Program-made: the position numbers and the translations under genes
In this document: positions 45,993-56,694 of the stretch, piece after piece
Layout: each line of letters begins with the position of its first letter
Numbering within the stretch: the stretch's first letter is position 1
From: Candidatus Burkholderia verschuerenii
Lineage (GTDB): Bacteria > Pseudomonadota > Gammaproteobacteria > Burkholderiales > Burkholderiaceae
NCBI RefSeq assembly: GCF_001189365.1
Contig: NZ_LFJJ01000003.1
Location: forward strand, 26,408 to 90,407
DNA length: 64,000 bases
Direction: 5' to 3'
The notes under the pieces: generated by a model
Seen by the model: the letters and a program-made list of their open reading frames with translations, nothing else
The model's database searches: none
Told to the model about the DNA's origin: nothing

Positions 45993-47525
45993 TCAGACCG
46001 CGCGATCGACGTCAGCTTCGAGTTCGCGGATGCGCGCATCGTTCGCATCGGATTTCATCGACGGCGGACCCGCGAAGGACTTGCGCACGCCGAAGCCGTA
46101 CCAGATCACCAGCAGCGCGACGACGAAGCCGATCAGCACATAGAGCACCTTTTCGTTCGGCGGTTGAATGCCCACGTAGGCGAGCACGCACGCGCCGATG
46201 GTCGCGAGCAGCGCGCACGGCTTCGACCATACGCCCAACTGGAACGGACCTTTCTCGGTCCAGCTATGGCCTTCGGCGCGCATGCCCGAGGCGAGCGGCA
46301 TCGCGTACGAGATGTAGAGGAACACGGCGCTGCCCGCGCTCAGTACGGAGAACGCATCGCCGTACAGCGTGATGACGATGGCGAGAATCGCGCAGGTCCA
46401 GATGGCCGGTCCCGGCGAGCGATGCGTCGGGCTGACGCGGCGCAGGAACTTCGAACCGGGCAGGCCGCCGTCGCGCGCGAACGCGTACATCATGCGCGAG
46501 GTCGACATGATCGCGGCCAGTCCGCACACGTAGTTGATGAAGAACATCGCCAGTTCTAGGCAGACGCGAAAGCCCGCGGGAATGGGCGCGAGAATCGTCT
46601 CGAAGAAGCCGGTGCCCTGCTTCATGGCGGCGGTGAGATCGGGCATGACGAGCACGAAGCTGCACACCATCACATAGCCGAACACGGCCGACCAGAACAC
46701 CGAGCCGATGATGCCCTTCGGCACGTTGCGCGCGGCGTCGTGCGTCTCTTCCGACGTGTGCGCGGAGGCGTCGAAGCCGGTGATGGTGTACGTCACCAGC
46801 AAGAGGCCCGACAGGAACGCGAGCGGCAGCGTCTGCTTCGGCCACGCGCTGCCGTCCGCGCCGGAAAAGTTGGTGAAGGTGAAGAGCCGATGCAGATCGA
46901 ACGGCACCGGCGAATAGTAGAGCAGCGCGCCGATCAGCACGATGGTCACGATGAAGATCAGATAGCCGGACAGATCGGTGATCTTGCTCGCTATCCTGAT
47001 GCCGCGCTGATTTAGTACGGCTTGCGAACAGGTGATGATCGCGAGAAACGCGGTCTGATGCCACCACGTCAGGCTATCGGGATTGACGCCGAACATCGGC
47101 GCGATCAACGTCTTGAAGAAGGGATCGTAGGTGCCGAAGTTGATCGCGCTGATCACGAAGATGAGGCCGATCAGATTCAGCCACGCGGTGAGCCAGCCCC
47201 AGCTCTTGCCGCCGAGAATCGAGCCCCAGTGATACAGCCCGCCCGCCGTGGGAAAGGCCGACGCGATCTGCGCCATCGATACCGCGACGATCAGCGCGAA
47301 CAATGCGCCGAGCGGCCATCCCAGCCCGATCGACGCGCCGCCCGCCGCCGAAAGCGCGAGCTGAAACGCCGTGATGCCGCCCGACAGAATGCAGATGATC
47401 GAGAACGATACCGCGAAGTTCGAAAAGCCGTTCATGCGCCGGGACAATTCCTGTGCATATCCCATTTTGTGCAACAGACTCAGGTCGCTGTCGTTGCCTG
47501 CTTCAGACTGGTGCTTTGCGTCCAT
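45993..47525 (-). CDS. APC-superfamily amino-acid/amine permease
   Basis: 510 residues from ATG 47525 (MDAKHQSEAG), GGAG upstream; the 42 extra in-frame residues before it are not protein-like. About 12 TM helices, with the family signature near the start (MGYAQELSRRMNGFSNFAVSF) typical of the GABA/choline-type ACT family, and FDASAHTSEET. Substrate probably an amino acid or polyamine. Intact. Confidence 0.9.
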   Translation of the reverse strand: MDAKHQSEAGNDSDLSLLHKMGYAQELSRRMNGFSNFAVSFSIICILSGGITAFQLALSAAGGASIGLGWPLGALFALIVAVSMAQIASAFPTAGGLYHWGSILGGKSWGWLTAWLNLIGLIFVISAINFGTYDPFFKTLIAPMFGVNPDSLTWWHQTAFLAIITCSQAVLNQRGIRIASKITDLSGYLIFIVTIVLIGALLYYSPVPFDLHRLFTFTNFSGADGSAWPKQTLPLAFLSGLLLVTYTITGFDASAHTSEETHDAARNVPKGIIGSVFWSAVFGYVMVCSFVLVMPDLTAAMKQGTGFFETILAPIPAGFRVCLELAMFFINYVCGLAAIMSTSRMMYAFARDGGLPGSKFLRRVSPTHRSPGPAIWTCAILAIVITLYGDAFSVLSAGSAVFLYISYAMPLASGMRAEGHSWTEKGPFQLGVWSKPCALLATIGACVLAYVGIQPPNEKVLYVLIGFVVALLVIWYGFGVRKSFAGPPSMKSDANDARIRELEADVDRAV

Positions 47526-47717
47526 ATCGACTCCGTCTCGGATGCCCCGCGCGGCGAGGCACGGCTCACGCCGACACTCACGGCGCATGGACGCGCCGTG
47601 AACCTCCGGAGGCGGCGCGCGGATCGGGATCGGCACGCCGCTTCCAGTCAATGGAAGTTAAGTGTCCAAATTTCCGCAGACCAGCCTTTTTTGCATCCGA
47701 GCGGAGCGACGACGACG

Positions 47718-48593
47718 CTATTTCGCCGCCGCGCCGATCCCATCCAGCGTCGCCATTGCGTCTGGCGGCAAGTCGAGATCGACCGTCGCGATGTTCTGCT
47801 CCAGATGCGCCACCGACGACGTTCCCGGAATCAGCAGAATATTCGGCGAGCGGCGCAGCAGCCATGCGAGCGCGACCTGCATCGGCGTCGCGTCGAGCTG
47901 CGATGCGGTCTTGCTGAGCGCATCGGATTGCAGCGGCGAAAAGCCGCCCAGCGGAAAGAACGGCACATACGCGATGCCCGCCTTGGCCGTGCTGTCGATC
48001 AATGCATCGTCGGCGCGCTGCGCGAGGTTATACATGTTCTGCACGCAGACGATCTTCGCGATGCCCTGCGCCTGCGTCACCTGCGCCGCCGTCACGTTCG
48101 ACACGCCGATATGCTTTACCAGCCCCTTGCGTTGCAGTTCGGCGAGCGCGGTCATTTGCGGCTCGATATCGCCTTCGGTCGGCTTGGAGACATCGAACAT
48201 CAGACGCAGATTCACGACATCGAGCGCGTCGAGCTTCAGATTGCGCAGATTGTCGTGCACCGCCGACTCGAGTTCCGCCGCCGACTGCGCGACGTTCCAC
48301 GAACCATCCGCGCCGCGCTTGGCGCCGATCTTCGTGACAATGGTGAGATCGTCGCGATACAGATGCAGCGCTTCGGCAATCAGCCGGTTGGTGACATGCG
48401 GCCCGTAAAAGTCGCTGGTGTCGATATGCGTGATGCCGGATTCCACCACGGCGCGCAGCACCGCGATAGCCTGATCGTGATCCTTCGGCGGCCCGAAAAC
48501 GTGCGGTCCCGCGAGTTGCATGGCGCCGTAGCCCATCCGCGTGACGGGACGGTCGCCCAGTTGGAAGGTGCCGGCGCGCGCTGCATCGGTCAT
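47718..48593 (-). CDS. Aldo-keto reductase
   Basis: 291 residues from ATG 48593 (AGGAGC upstream). AKR TIM barrel with catalytic Asp/Tyr (HIDTSDFYG), Lys (TIVTKIG) and C-terminal NADPH site (IPGTSSVAHLEQN). Reduces carbonyls with NADPH. Divergent from a TetR regulator 85 bp away that probably represses it. Confidence 0.92.
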   Translation of the reverse strand: MTDAARAGTFQLGDRPVTRMGYGAMQLAGPHVFGPPKDHDQAIAVLRAVVESGITHIDTSDFYGPHVTNRLIAEALHLYRDDLTIVTKIGAKRGADGSWNVAQSAAELESAVHDNLRNLKLDALDVVNLRLMFDVSKPTEGDIEPQMTALAELQRKGLVKHIGVSNVTAAQVTQAQGIAKIVCVQNMYNLAQRADDALIDSTAKAGIAYVPFFPLGGFSPLQSDALSKTASQLDATPMQVALAWLLRRSPNILLIPGTSSVAHLEQNIATVDLDLPPDAMATLDGIGAAAK

Positions 48594-48633
48594 TGCAAAG
48601 CTCCTGTTGAGTGAGTTCGGATACCCGTTGAGG

Positions 48634-48684
48634 TGTTCACATAGAATACGAATAATCATTCAGATTGTGTATTCGCATATGCGC
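48634..48684. promoter_or_regulatory. Divergent aldo-keto reductase / TetR regulatory region
   Basis: Contains GTGTTCACAT (also present at 49444-49453, after the tetR gene), GAATAC/GTATTC arms and the palindrome CGCATATGCG overlapping the TetR start codon; a related GCGCATATGTGC lies after the tetR stop near 49367. One of these is probably the TetR operator. Confidence 0.4.
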
Positions 48685-49350
48685 ACCGACGACCAGACCG
48701 GGCTGAAGGCCCGCAAGCAGCCACGCCAGGCGCGTTCGCAGGCCACCGTGGACGCGATTTTCGAAGCGACTATTCAGGTTTTACTGGCCGAAGGGCTGCC
48801 CAAACTGACGACCATCAAGGTCGCGGAGCGGGCGGGCGTGTCGGTCGGCTCGCTGTATCAGTACTATCCGCAGAAGCAGGCGCTGCTGTTCGCGCTGTTG
48901 CAGCGGCATCTGACCGCCGTATCCGATACGCTCGTGCAGGCGGCCGAATCGGCGCATGGTGCGCCGCTCGCGACGATGGTCAGCACCATCGTCGGCGCGT
49001 TCGTGAAGGCGAAGACGCGCAACGTCGATGCATCGCGTGCGCTGTATGGCGTCGCGGCGGAGCTCGATTCGCGCGGTTTCGTCCGCGAAATCGAGGCGCG
49101 CAATCAGGCCGCGTTCGCCGCGATGCTCGCATCGGCCTCCGATGTCGAATTCCGCGATATCGCCACCGCATCGTTCATGTTCACGGCCGCGCTGGTCGGG
49201 CCGACGCGCATGCTGCTCGAAGGCCACGCGTCGCCCGCGACGATCCGCAAGCTGCGCGGGCAGGTTGAATCGCTCTGTCTGGGATATCTCGAACGCGAGG
49301 CGCTGCCGAAGCCCCGCGCGCGCCGCGCGAAGACTGACGATGCTGCCTGA
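48679..49350 (+). CDS. TetR-family transcriptional regulator
   Basis: 223 residues. N-terminal TetR HTH (IFEATIQVLLAEG, TTIKVAERAGVSVGSLYQYYP), helical ligand domain, basic C-terminal tail. Divergent to the aldo-keto reductase, the likely target. Start ATG 48679. Confidence 0.9.
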   Translation: MRTDDQTGLKARKQPRQARSQATVDAIFEATIQVLLAEGLPKLTTIKVAERAGVSVGSLYQYYPQKQALLFALLQRHLTAVSDTLVQAAESAHGAPLATMVSTIVGAFVKAKTRNVDASRALYGVAAELDSRGFVREIEARNQAAFAAMLASASDVEFRDIATASFMFTAALVGPTRMLLEGHASPATIRKLRGQVESLCLGYLEREALPKPRARRAKTDDAA

Positions 49351-49937
49351 ATTCGTCAGTTGATATGCGCATATGTGCGATCTCGCGCGCAAACGATTTG
49401 AAACCCCTCGACACAGGCGAAACATCTTGTATCATTTGTTAAGTGTTCACATAATGGAAAACATGGCATCGGCGCAGGGCACATCCTGACGCCGGCAAGC
49501 CAGTCCCGATACTGCTCGACTTCACGCGCACGTGGCCCGCAAAACAGGCCGTGGCGCGCGAGGGCATGAATCTGAGAGACCAAAAAAATGAATCGCAAAA
49601 AAGGGGGGATCACGAAGCTGACGGACGCAGTGTTCATCGGCATCGTGTGGACAGTGTCTTTCGCGGCGATTCCGCTGCACGCCGCGAAGACCTGGACCAA
49701 CAGGAGCGAGACCACGCGTGTGGGACCCCGGGCCACGATGGTCCGGGCAACCGCGGGCGTCTCCGGAGACCATTCTTAAGTAGCACCCGCACGGCGCGCG
49801 CTTGCGCACCGTGCGATTCGCTTTCGTTATCGAACTATCGCCCATTCGAATTGTTAGGCTATTGCCACGCGGCTATAGTGCCTCTCACGGCATGAATTCC
49901 TGACAACGAACGACGAACGAAGATAGGAGACGAAGGC
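49351..49937. other. Intergenic region before rhamnose island
   Basis: About 590 bp. A 63-residue frame (49588-49779, starting MNRKKGGITKLTD, with one hydrophobic segment ending AIPLHAAK) could be a tiny exported peptide but lacks a clear ribosome binding site and is not called. Otherwise nothing is recognised; it should contain the promoter of the rhamnose operon. Confidence 0.5.
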
Positions 49938-50699
49938 ATGAACCGTATCGATTTGGCCCAGCGCACGGTGGTCGTCACGGGTGGCGCGCGCGGTATCGGT
50001 CTCGCGGTGGCGGAGCGCGCTTTGCAATCGGGCGCGGATGTCGCGCTGTGGGACGTCGACGGCGAACGGCTGTCGCGCACGGCAGCGGATCTCAAAGCCG
50101 CCTACAAGGAGCGCACCGTCAGCGACGCCGTGGTCGAACTCACCGATGAGGCCTCCGTCGATGCAGCCGCGCAGAAAGCCGTCGCCGCTCACGGCAAGAT
50201 CGACATGCTCGTCAACAATGCCGGCATCACGGGCGGCAACGGCACGACCTGGGAACTCGCGCCCGACGTCTGGCGTCGCGTGATCGACGTCAATCTCATC
50301 GGGCCGTATCTGACGTGCCGCGCCGTCGTGCCGCATATGCTGAAGGCGGGCTACGGGCGCATCGTCAATGTGGCGTCGATCGCGGGCAAGGAAGGCAATC
50401 CGAATGCCTCGCACTACAGCGCGTCGAAGGCCGGGCTGATCGGTCTCACCAAGTCGCTCGGCAAGGAACTAGCGGGCAAGAATATCCTCGTCAACGCGGT
50501 TACGCCGGCCGCCGCCAAAACCGAAATCTTCGATTCGATGTCGCAGCAGCACATCGACTACATGCTCTCCAAAATCCCGATGAACCGCTTCCTCATGCCG
50601 CAGGAAGCCGCGTCGCTGATTCTCTGGCTGTCGTCCGAGGATTGCGCGTTCAGCACGGGCGCGGTGTTCGATCTGTCGGGCGGACGCGCGACCTACTAA
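49938..50699 (+). CDS. Short-chain dehydrogenase, probable 2-keto-3-deoxy-L-rhamnonate 4-dehydrogenase
   Basis: 253 residues, classical SDR: TGGARGIG, NNAGITGG, catalytic S and YSASK. First gene of the operon with a sugar-acid MFS transporter and L-rhamnonate dehydratase. By analogy with LRA5 of the diketo-hydrolase L-rhamnose pathway it would oxidise 2-keto-3-deoxy-L-rhamnonate to the 2,4-diketo acid. Substrate is inferred from context. Intact; ribosome binding site AGGAG... before ATG. Confidence 0.8.
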   Translation: MNRIDLAQRTVVVTGGARGIGLAVAERALQSGADVALWDVDGERLSRTAADLKAAYKERTVSDAVVELTDEASVDAAAQKAVAAHGKIDMLVNNAGITGGNGTTWELAPDVWRRVIDVNLIGPYLTCRAVVPHMLKAGYGRIVNVASIAGKEGNPNASHYSASKAGLIGLTKSLGKELAGKNILVNAVTPAAAKTEIFDSMSQQHIDYMLSKIPMNRFLMPQEAASLILWLSSEDCAFSTGAVFDLSGGRATY

Positions 50700-50724
50700 G
50701 CGTTTCCGCCTTCGGGAGAGTCGC

Positions 50725-51970
50725 ATGAACGATTCCGCATCGGCGGAAGGCCGCGTCACGTCCCGCGTGATGCGCCGCCTGCTGCCGTTTCTCTTGTTGA
50801 TGTACGTGCTGGCGTTTCTGGATCGCGCGAATATCGGCTTCGCGCAAAAGGCCTTGCAGCAGGATACGGGGCTCACGAACGCGGCCTTCGCCTTCGGTGC
50901 GGGCGTGTTCTTCCTGGGCTACGCGATCTTCGAGGTGCCGAGCAATCTGCTGCTGCATCGCGTCGGCGCGAAGCTATGGATGTGCCGCATCATGGTGACG
51001 TGGGGTATCGTGTCGGCGGGCATGGCGTTCGCGCACAGCGCCACGGCGTTCTATACCTTGCGGTTTCTGCTCGGCGTCGCGGAGGCGGGGTTTTTTTCCG
51101 GGCATCGTCTATTACCTGACGCGCTGGTTTCCGCAATCTTCGCGGGCGCGCGCGCTCGGCGTGTTCTACTTCGGCGCGCCGCTCGCGTTCATCTTCGGTG
51201 CGCCGTTGTCGGGCTTGCTGCTCGATCTGCATGGCGCGTTCGGGCTGAAGGGCTGGCAATGGCTGTTTCTGGTCGAAGGACTGCTGGCGTCGATCGTCGG
51301 CGTGTGGGCGTTCTGGTATCTCGACGACGATCCCGCCAAAGCCAAATGGCTTCCCGACAATGAGCGCGCCTATCTCGTCTCGCGTCTCGCCGATGACTCG
51401 CGTTTCGCCTCGTCGCACGGGCCGCGCAGCGTGCTCGCGTCGCTGTTCGATGCGCGCGTATTGGTGCTGTGCTGCGTGTATTTTCTGATTCAGGCGGCGG
51501 TCTACGGCGTGGTGTTCTATCTGCCGCAGCAAGTGTCCGCGTTGCTCGGGACCAAGGTCGGTTTTCGTGTCGGACTGGTCACGGCGTTGCCGTGGGTCGT
51601 CGCCGTGATCGTGACGTGGATCGTGCCGCGTTACGCGGATCGCACGGGCAAGCATCGCGTGTGCGCGGTGTTGTTGCTGCTCGTGTCGGGTATCGCGATC
51701 TGCGTGTCGGGTGTGTCGAGCGTGCCGGCCGTTTCGTTGATCGCGCTGTGTTGCGCGGCGAGCGGCTTTATCGCGGCGCAACCGCTGTTCTGGACCTTTC
51801 CGACGCGCTATCTCACGGGCACGGCCGCCGAAGCCGCTTTTCATTCGACCAGCGCCGGGCTGATGGTGCTCGGTGGCGCGAGCGTGCTGGCCGCGCTCGT
51901 CATTGTCGCGCTCGTGCGCACGCCGGAATCTCATCCGATCGCAGGCGGAAAAACCGTCAAGGCATCCTGA
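50725..51970 (+). pseudogene. MFS transporter, anion:cation symporter type, frameshifted
   Basis: ACS-family start (LLPFLLLMYVLAFLDRANIGFAQ), about 12 TM helices. In the TM4-5 region a run of seven T (51091-51097) gives GFFSGHRL; six T would read GFFPGIVYYLTRWFPQ, the family text, so a 1-bp homopolymer insertion. The remainder is intact to 51970. Likely imports L-rhamnonate or related sugar acids, judging from its position between the SDR and rhamnonate dehydratase. Confidence 0.87.
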
Positions 51971-51990
51971 TCAATTTGAAGGAGACAAGC

Positions 51991-53169
51991 ATGTCCATGC
52001 CAACCATTCGTCAGGTGCGCGCGTTCACCGTTCGCGGCGGCGGCGCCGATTATCACGATCAGGGCGCCGATCACTGGATCGATGATCACATCGCCACGCC
52101 GATGGCGCGTTACCCGGAGTATCGCCAGAGCCGTCAGTCGTTCGGGCTGAACGTGCTCGGTTCGCTGGTCGTCGAGATTGAAGCGAGCGACGGCACCGTG
52201 GGCTTCGCGGTGACGACGGGCGGCGAGATCGGCGCGTTTATCGTCGAGAAGCATCTGGCGCGTTTTCTCGAGGGCCAGCGCGTGACCGACATCGAAAAGA
52301 TGTGGGATCAGATGTATAACGCGACGCTCTACTACGGGCGCAAGGGTATCGTGCTGAATGCGATTTCCGGCGTCGATCTGGCGCTGTGGGACTTGCTCGC
52401 GAAAGTGCGCAAGGAACCGGTGTTCCAGTTGCTCGGCGGTCCGGTGCGCGACGAACTGCAGTTCTATGCGACGGGCGCGCGTCCCGATCTCGCAAAGCAG
52501 ATGGGTTTTATCGGCGGCAAGATGCCCTTGCAACACGGCCCGGCGGAAGGCGAGGAAGGTCTTGCGAAGAACATCGCCAAGCTCGCGGACATGCGCTCGA
52601 AAGTCGGCGACGACTTCTGGCTTATGTTCGATTGCTGGATGAGCCTCGACCTCAACTATGCGAAGCGGCTGGCGACGGCCGCGCACGAATACGGCCTCAA
52701 ATGGCTGGAAGAAACGCTGCCGCCCGACGATTACTGGGGCTATGCCGAACTGCGCCGCTCGGTGCCACGCGGCATGATGGTGACGACCGGCGAACACGAA
52801 GCGACGCGCTGGGGCTTCCGCATGCTGTTCGAGATGGGTTGCGCGGACCTCGTGCAGCCGGACGTGGGCTGGTGCGGCGGCATCACGGAACTCATCAAGA
52901 TTTCCGCACTCGCCGATGCGCATAACGTGCTGGTCGTGCCGCATGGTTCGTCGGTGTACAGCTATCACTTCGTCGTCACGCGACACAACTCGCCGTTCGC
53001 CGAGTTCCTGATGATGGCGCCGCAAGCCGATCAGGTCGTGCCGATGTTCACGCCTTTGCTGCTCGACGAACCCGTGCCGGTGAACGGCCGCATGAAGGTG
53101 CCGGAGACGCCGGGCTTCGGCGTGCGGCTGAATCCGGAGTGCGCGTTGTCGCGTCCGTATACGCATTGA
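51991..53169 (+). CDS. rhmD: L-rhamnonate dehydratase
   Basis: 392 residues, enolase superfamily, MandR/RhmD subgroup. Catalytic and metal residues visible: His in [11 protein letters not shown], Asp in FDCWMS, Glu in [10 protein letters not shown], Glu-His in TTGEHEA, and His in [11 protein letters not shown]. Dehydrates L-rhamnonate to 2-keto-3-deoxy-L-rhamnonate. AAGGAG site seven bases before ATG. Intact. Confidence 0.93.
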   Translation: MSMPTIRQVRAFTVRGGGADYHDQGADHWIDDHIATPMARYPEYRQSRQSFGLNVLGSLVVEIEASDGTVGFAVTTGGEIGAFIVEKHLARFLEGQRVTDIEKMWDQMYNATLYYGRKGIVLNAISGVDLALWDLLAKVRKEPVFQLLGGPVRDELQFYATGARPDLAKQMGFIGGKMPLQHGPAEGEEGLAKNIAKLADMRSKVGDDFWLMFDCWMSLDLNYAKRLATAAHEYGLKWLEETLPPDDYWGYAELRRSVPRGMMVTTGEHEATRWGFRMLFEMGCADLVQPDVGWCGGITELIKISALADAHNVLVVPHGSSVYSYHFVVTRHNSPFAEFLMMAPQADQVVPMFTPLLLDEPVPVNGRMKVPETPGFGVRLNPECALSRPYTH

Positions 53170-53295
53170 GACCGCGCGGATAGCCGCTCTTTCTTTGACA
53201 GTTTGAGACGAAAACGCGAAGCACTGCCGCTTATTATTTTGCGGGTGGTTTTCGTGATTCGCTAGTTGATTACTGTCAAGGGAGAAGCAGCACAT

Positions 53296-55829
53296 ATGTC
53301 CGCATCACATCAAAATTTATCCGCGATCCTAATGGCAGCCTGTCTGGCTTTCGGACTTGCTTCGGCGCACGCGGCGAATCCGCCGGCATCGTCGGCGACG
53401 CAGCTCAACTGGCCTCGCGAACTGGATGCCGCCGATCAGCGAATCGAGATGTATCAACCGCAGATCGAATCCTGGAATGGCAACCGCATCGCGGGACGCG
53501 CCGCCGTGGCCGTCGGCGCTGTGAGCGGCAACGCCGCGCCCACGTACGGTGTCGCGCATTTCACCGCGACGGCCGATATCGACAAGTCCGCGGGACTGGT
53601 GCATCTGTCCGATATCCAGATCGCCGATGTGAGCGTGCCGACCGATGCCAACGTCGCATCGAAAGTGAAGAGCGCGATCGTCGCTCACTTGCCGGCGCAG
53701 GGCATGACGGTATCGCTCGATCAGTTGCAGACGAGTTATGCCGTGTCGAAGCAGCTCGATCAGTCCGCGCGGGTCGCGGTGCAGAATCCGGTGCCGAACA
53801 TCGTCTTCGAATCGACGCCGACCATCCTCGTGATGCTCGACGGCGATCCGGCCTGGCGCGCCGTGAGCGGCTCGAGCTATCAGCGCGCGATCAACAGCCG
53901 CGCGATGCTGCTCAAGGACGGCGCGGGCCATCTCTATTTGAATGCATCGGGATACTAGTACGCGGCCGATTCGCTGACCGGGCCGTGGGCGATCATCGGC
54001 AAGCAGCCGACCGCGCTGCTCGCCGCTGCGAATGCCGCCGACGCCGTGCAGAAAGCCGATCCGATGCTGCCGCAAAACGGCAAGCCCGCGCCGCAGCCGT
54101 CGGCCGTGCTGATCGCGTCGCACCCGACCGAACTCGTCACAACCGATGGCCCGGCGAAGCTCGAACCCGTCGCGGGCACCAGCCTGCTGACGATCACCAA
54201 TACGGATCACGCCGTGTTCGTGCTGCCGCAGACGAACCAGTACTACGTGCTGGTGTCGGGCCGCTGGTTCGCGGGCGCGTCGGAGAAAGGTCCGTGGACT
54301 TACGTCGCCGGACGCGACTTGCCGAAGGATTTCGCGAAGATTTCGCCGCACGATCCGAAGGCCAACGTGCTCGTGTCCGTGCCCGACACGCCGCAAGCGA
54401 AGGAAGCGGCCATCGCCGCCACCATTCCGCAGACGGCGACCGTGTCGCGCGCGAAGGCGTCGCTGGCGGTCCACTATGACGGCGCGCCGCATTTCGAATC
54501 GATCCAGGGCACGTCGCTGCAATACGCGGTCAACACGGCGACGCCGGTGATCGAAGTGAGCAAGTCGCAGTACTACTCGGTGCAGAGCGGCGTGTGGTTC
54601 GTCGCCGCCGCGCCGACCGGCCCGTGGGCGGTCGCCACCGAGGTTCCGGGCGCGATCTACACGATCCCGGTCCAGTCGCCCTTGCACTATGTGACCTACG
54701 TGCAGATCTACAACGTGATGCCGACGACCGTCGTGGTCGGTTACACGCCGGGCTACACGGGCGTGATGGTCGGCAGCGACGGCACGGTGGTGTACGGCAC
54801 GGGCTACGTCTATCAGCCTTATGTCGGCGCGACCTACTATTACGGCTATCCCCCGACATACGGCTACGACGCCGGCTTCGCGATGGACGCCGCCGCTGGC
54901 TTCGCGTTCGGCTTCGCCGTGGGCGCGATCTGGGGCTCGTGCACGCCGTACTGGGGTCCATACTGGGGCGGCGGTTGGGGCGGCTGGGGCAATGTCAACA
55001 TCAACCAGACGAACTTTTATGGCCGATGGGGCAACGGCACCGTGACGCACGTCGCGGGCTACAACCCGTGGACCGGCAACGAATTCCGTGGCGCGGCGGG
55101 CAGCGGTTTTAATCCGGCGACCGGCACGCACTGGCAAGGCGCGCGCGGCGCGGCCTTCAATCCGTACAACGGCAATTTCGCGGCGGGTCGCGGCGGCTCG
55201 TTTGCGAACCCTTCGACACGGGACGCGAAGGCTGGGGCCGTTCGGGCGTGGCAGGCAACGTGAATACGGGCAACTTCGCGGGCGGCCGGGAAGGCGCGGT
55301 CAACAACGCGTACACCGGCGCGCATGCGGCGGGCCGCTCGGGCATCGAAGGCAATGCCTACAACGGCAACTACGCGGCGGGTCACGAAGCGGCGGGCTAC
55401 AACCCGTCGACGGGACGCGCGGCGGCGGCGCAGCGCGGCGTCGTCGGCAACGCGCAGACGGGGCAGGCTCAGGCGGTCGATCGCGGCGTCGTGACCAACG
55501 CATCGCGCGGCAATGCGGTGGCGTGGAACAATGGCGATGTCTATGCATCGCACGATGGCAACGTCTATCAGCACACGCAAGGCGGCGGCTGGCAGCAGCA
55601 CACGTCGAACGGCTTGCAGCCCGTATCGCATGACAATGGCGCGCTGAACAGCAACCTCGACCAGATGCGTCAGGCGCGCGACGCCGGCGATCAGCGCTTC
55701 GGCAACCGGATGGGCGGGGGTGGTGGGTTTGGCGGCGGTGGCGGCGGAGGCTTCCGCAGCGGTGGCTTTGGCGGTGGCGGTGGCTTCCACGGTGGCGGCG
55801 GCTTTCATGGCGGAGGCTTCCGGCGTTAA
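53296..55829 (+). pseudogene. Large exported protein with C-terminal 16-residue repeats; nonsense and frameshift
   Basis: Signal peptide (cleavage near AHA-A, about residue 27), then about 350 residues of globular segments (ADIDKSAGLVHLSDIQIADV, YYVLVSGRWFAGASEKGPW), a Tyr/Gly/Trp-rich zone, then eleven consecutive 16-residue units of form xxxNxxTGxxxxGxxG (about nt 55060-55590), and a Gly-rich tail ending GGGFRR. Lesion 1: TAG at 53956-53958 (NASGY-stop-YAADSL), probably a former Trp. Lesion 2: ACAC at 55216-55219 where one AC restores both frame and the 16-residue period (NPSTGREGWGRSG). Function unknown; the repeats suggest a beta-solenoid surface or matrix protein. Confidence 0.8.
55060..55595 (+). 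repeat. Eleven tandem 48-bp (16-residue) coding repeats
   Basis: Translated units begin AGYNPWTGNEFRGAAG, SGFNPATGTHWQGARG, AAFNPYNGNFAAGRGG and continue in step through VVGNAQTGQAQAVDRG to DVYASHDGNVYQHTQG. Consensus x-x-x-N-[PA]-x-[TN]-G-x4-G-x2-G. The DNA copies are diverged, so this is an old repeat held by protein-level constraint rather than a recent duplication. Confidence 0.8.
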
Positions 55830-55907
55830 GAAGGCTTCGCTCGACACGATTTGACGCATCAGGATGGCGGCCTTCGCCGTCATCCGCTGAACAGGGAGGA
55901 GACGCTC

Positions 55908-56690
55908 ATGCTTCTGGAAAACAAGGTCGTCGTGGTAACGGGCGGTTCGCGCGGCATCGGCCGGGCGATTGCTTTGGCAAGCGCGCGCGAAGGCGCGGAT
56001 GTCGCCATCAACTACTGGGGCGACAACGACAAGTCGTACAACAAGGGCTCGGCGGTCGAGACGATCATCAAGGAAATCGAAAAGCTCGGACGCCGCGCGA
56101 TTGCCGTCGAAGGCAACGTCGCCGATCACGCGACGGGCAAGACGCTGATCGAGCGCACGGTCGAAGCTTTCGGGCGCGTCGACGTGCTGTCGAGCAACGC
56201 GGGCATCTGTCCGTTTCATGCGTTTCTCGACATGCCGCCATCGGTCTATGAAACGACGGTTGCCGTGAATCTCAACGGCGCATTTTTCGTGACGCAAGCC
56301 GCGGCCAATCAGATGAAAACGCAAGGCACGGGCGGCGCGATCATCGCGACGAGTTCGATCAGCGCGCTCGTCGGCGGCGGCATGCAGACGCATTACACGC
56401 CGACCAAGGCAGGCGTGCACTCGCTGATGCAATCGTGCGCCATCGCGCTCGGGCCGTACGGCATCCGCTGCAATTCGGTGATGCCCGGCACCATCGCGAC
56501 CGATCTGAACGCCGAGGATCTTTCCGACAAGGAAAAGCGCGCGTATATGGAAAAACGCATTCCGCTCGGACGATTGGGCGAACCCGACGACGTCGCGCAA
56601 TGCGTGGTGTTCCTCGCCTCCGATCGCGCGCGATACGTGACCGGCGCGTCCTTGCTCGTCGACGGCGGCCTGTTCGTCAACCTTCAGTGA
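55908..56690 (+). CDS. L-rhamnose 1-dehydrogenase (SDR family)
   Basis: 260 residues from ATG 55908 (AGGGAGGA upstream). SDR motifs TGGSRGIG, SNAGICPF, Y-x3-K as YTPTK. Matches the RhaDH type that oxidises L-rhamnose to L-rhamnono-1,4-lactone with NAD(P)+. The specific substrate is inferred from strong context: mutarotase, lactonase and rhamnonate dehydratase nearby. Intact. Confidence 0.85.
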   Translation: MLLENKVVVVTGGSRGIGRAIALASAREGADVAINYWGDNDKSYNKGSAVETIIKEIEKLGRRAIAVEGNVADHATGKTLIERTVEAFGRVDVLSSNAGICPFHAFLDMPPSVYETTVAVNLNGAFFVTQAAANQMKTQGTGGAIIATSSISALVGGGMQTHYTPTKAGVHSLMQSCAIALGPYGIRCNSVMPGTIATDLNAEDLSDKEKRAYMEKRIPLGRLGEPDDVAQCVVFLASDRARYVTGASLLVDGGLFVNLQ

Positions 56691-56694
56691 TTCT

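Noticed and set aside
49588..49779. 63-residue frame with one hydrophobic segment
   Set aside because: Could be a peptide, but no ribosome binding site and atypical composition; left in the intergenic description.
53195..53237. Promoter TTGACA ... TATTAT before the exported repeat protein
   Set aside because: The two boxes are 31 bases apart, too far for a sigma-70 promoter.
53329..55137. 602-residue open frame on the minus strand
   Set aside because: Antisense to the exported repeat protein; its length stems from codon bias, and the sense strand shows signal peptide, repeats and ribosome binding site.
55060..55595. CRISPR-like array from the 48-bp periodicity
   Set aside because: Copies are diverged at DNA level, have no spacers and lie inside a coding frame with a 16-residue protein period.
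55059..56600. 513-residue minus-strand frame opposite repeat region and rhamnose dehydrogenase
   Set aside because: Shadow of two sense genes; Ala/Arg-rich, no start context.
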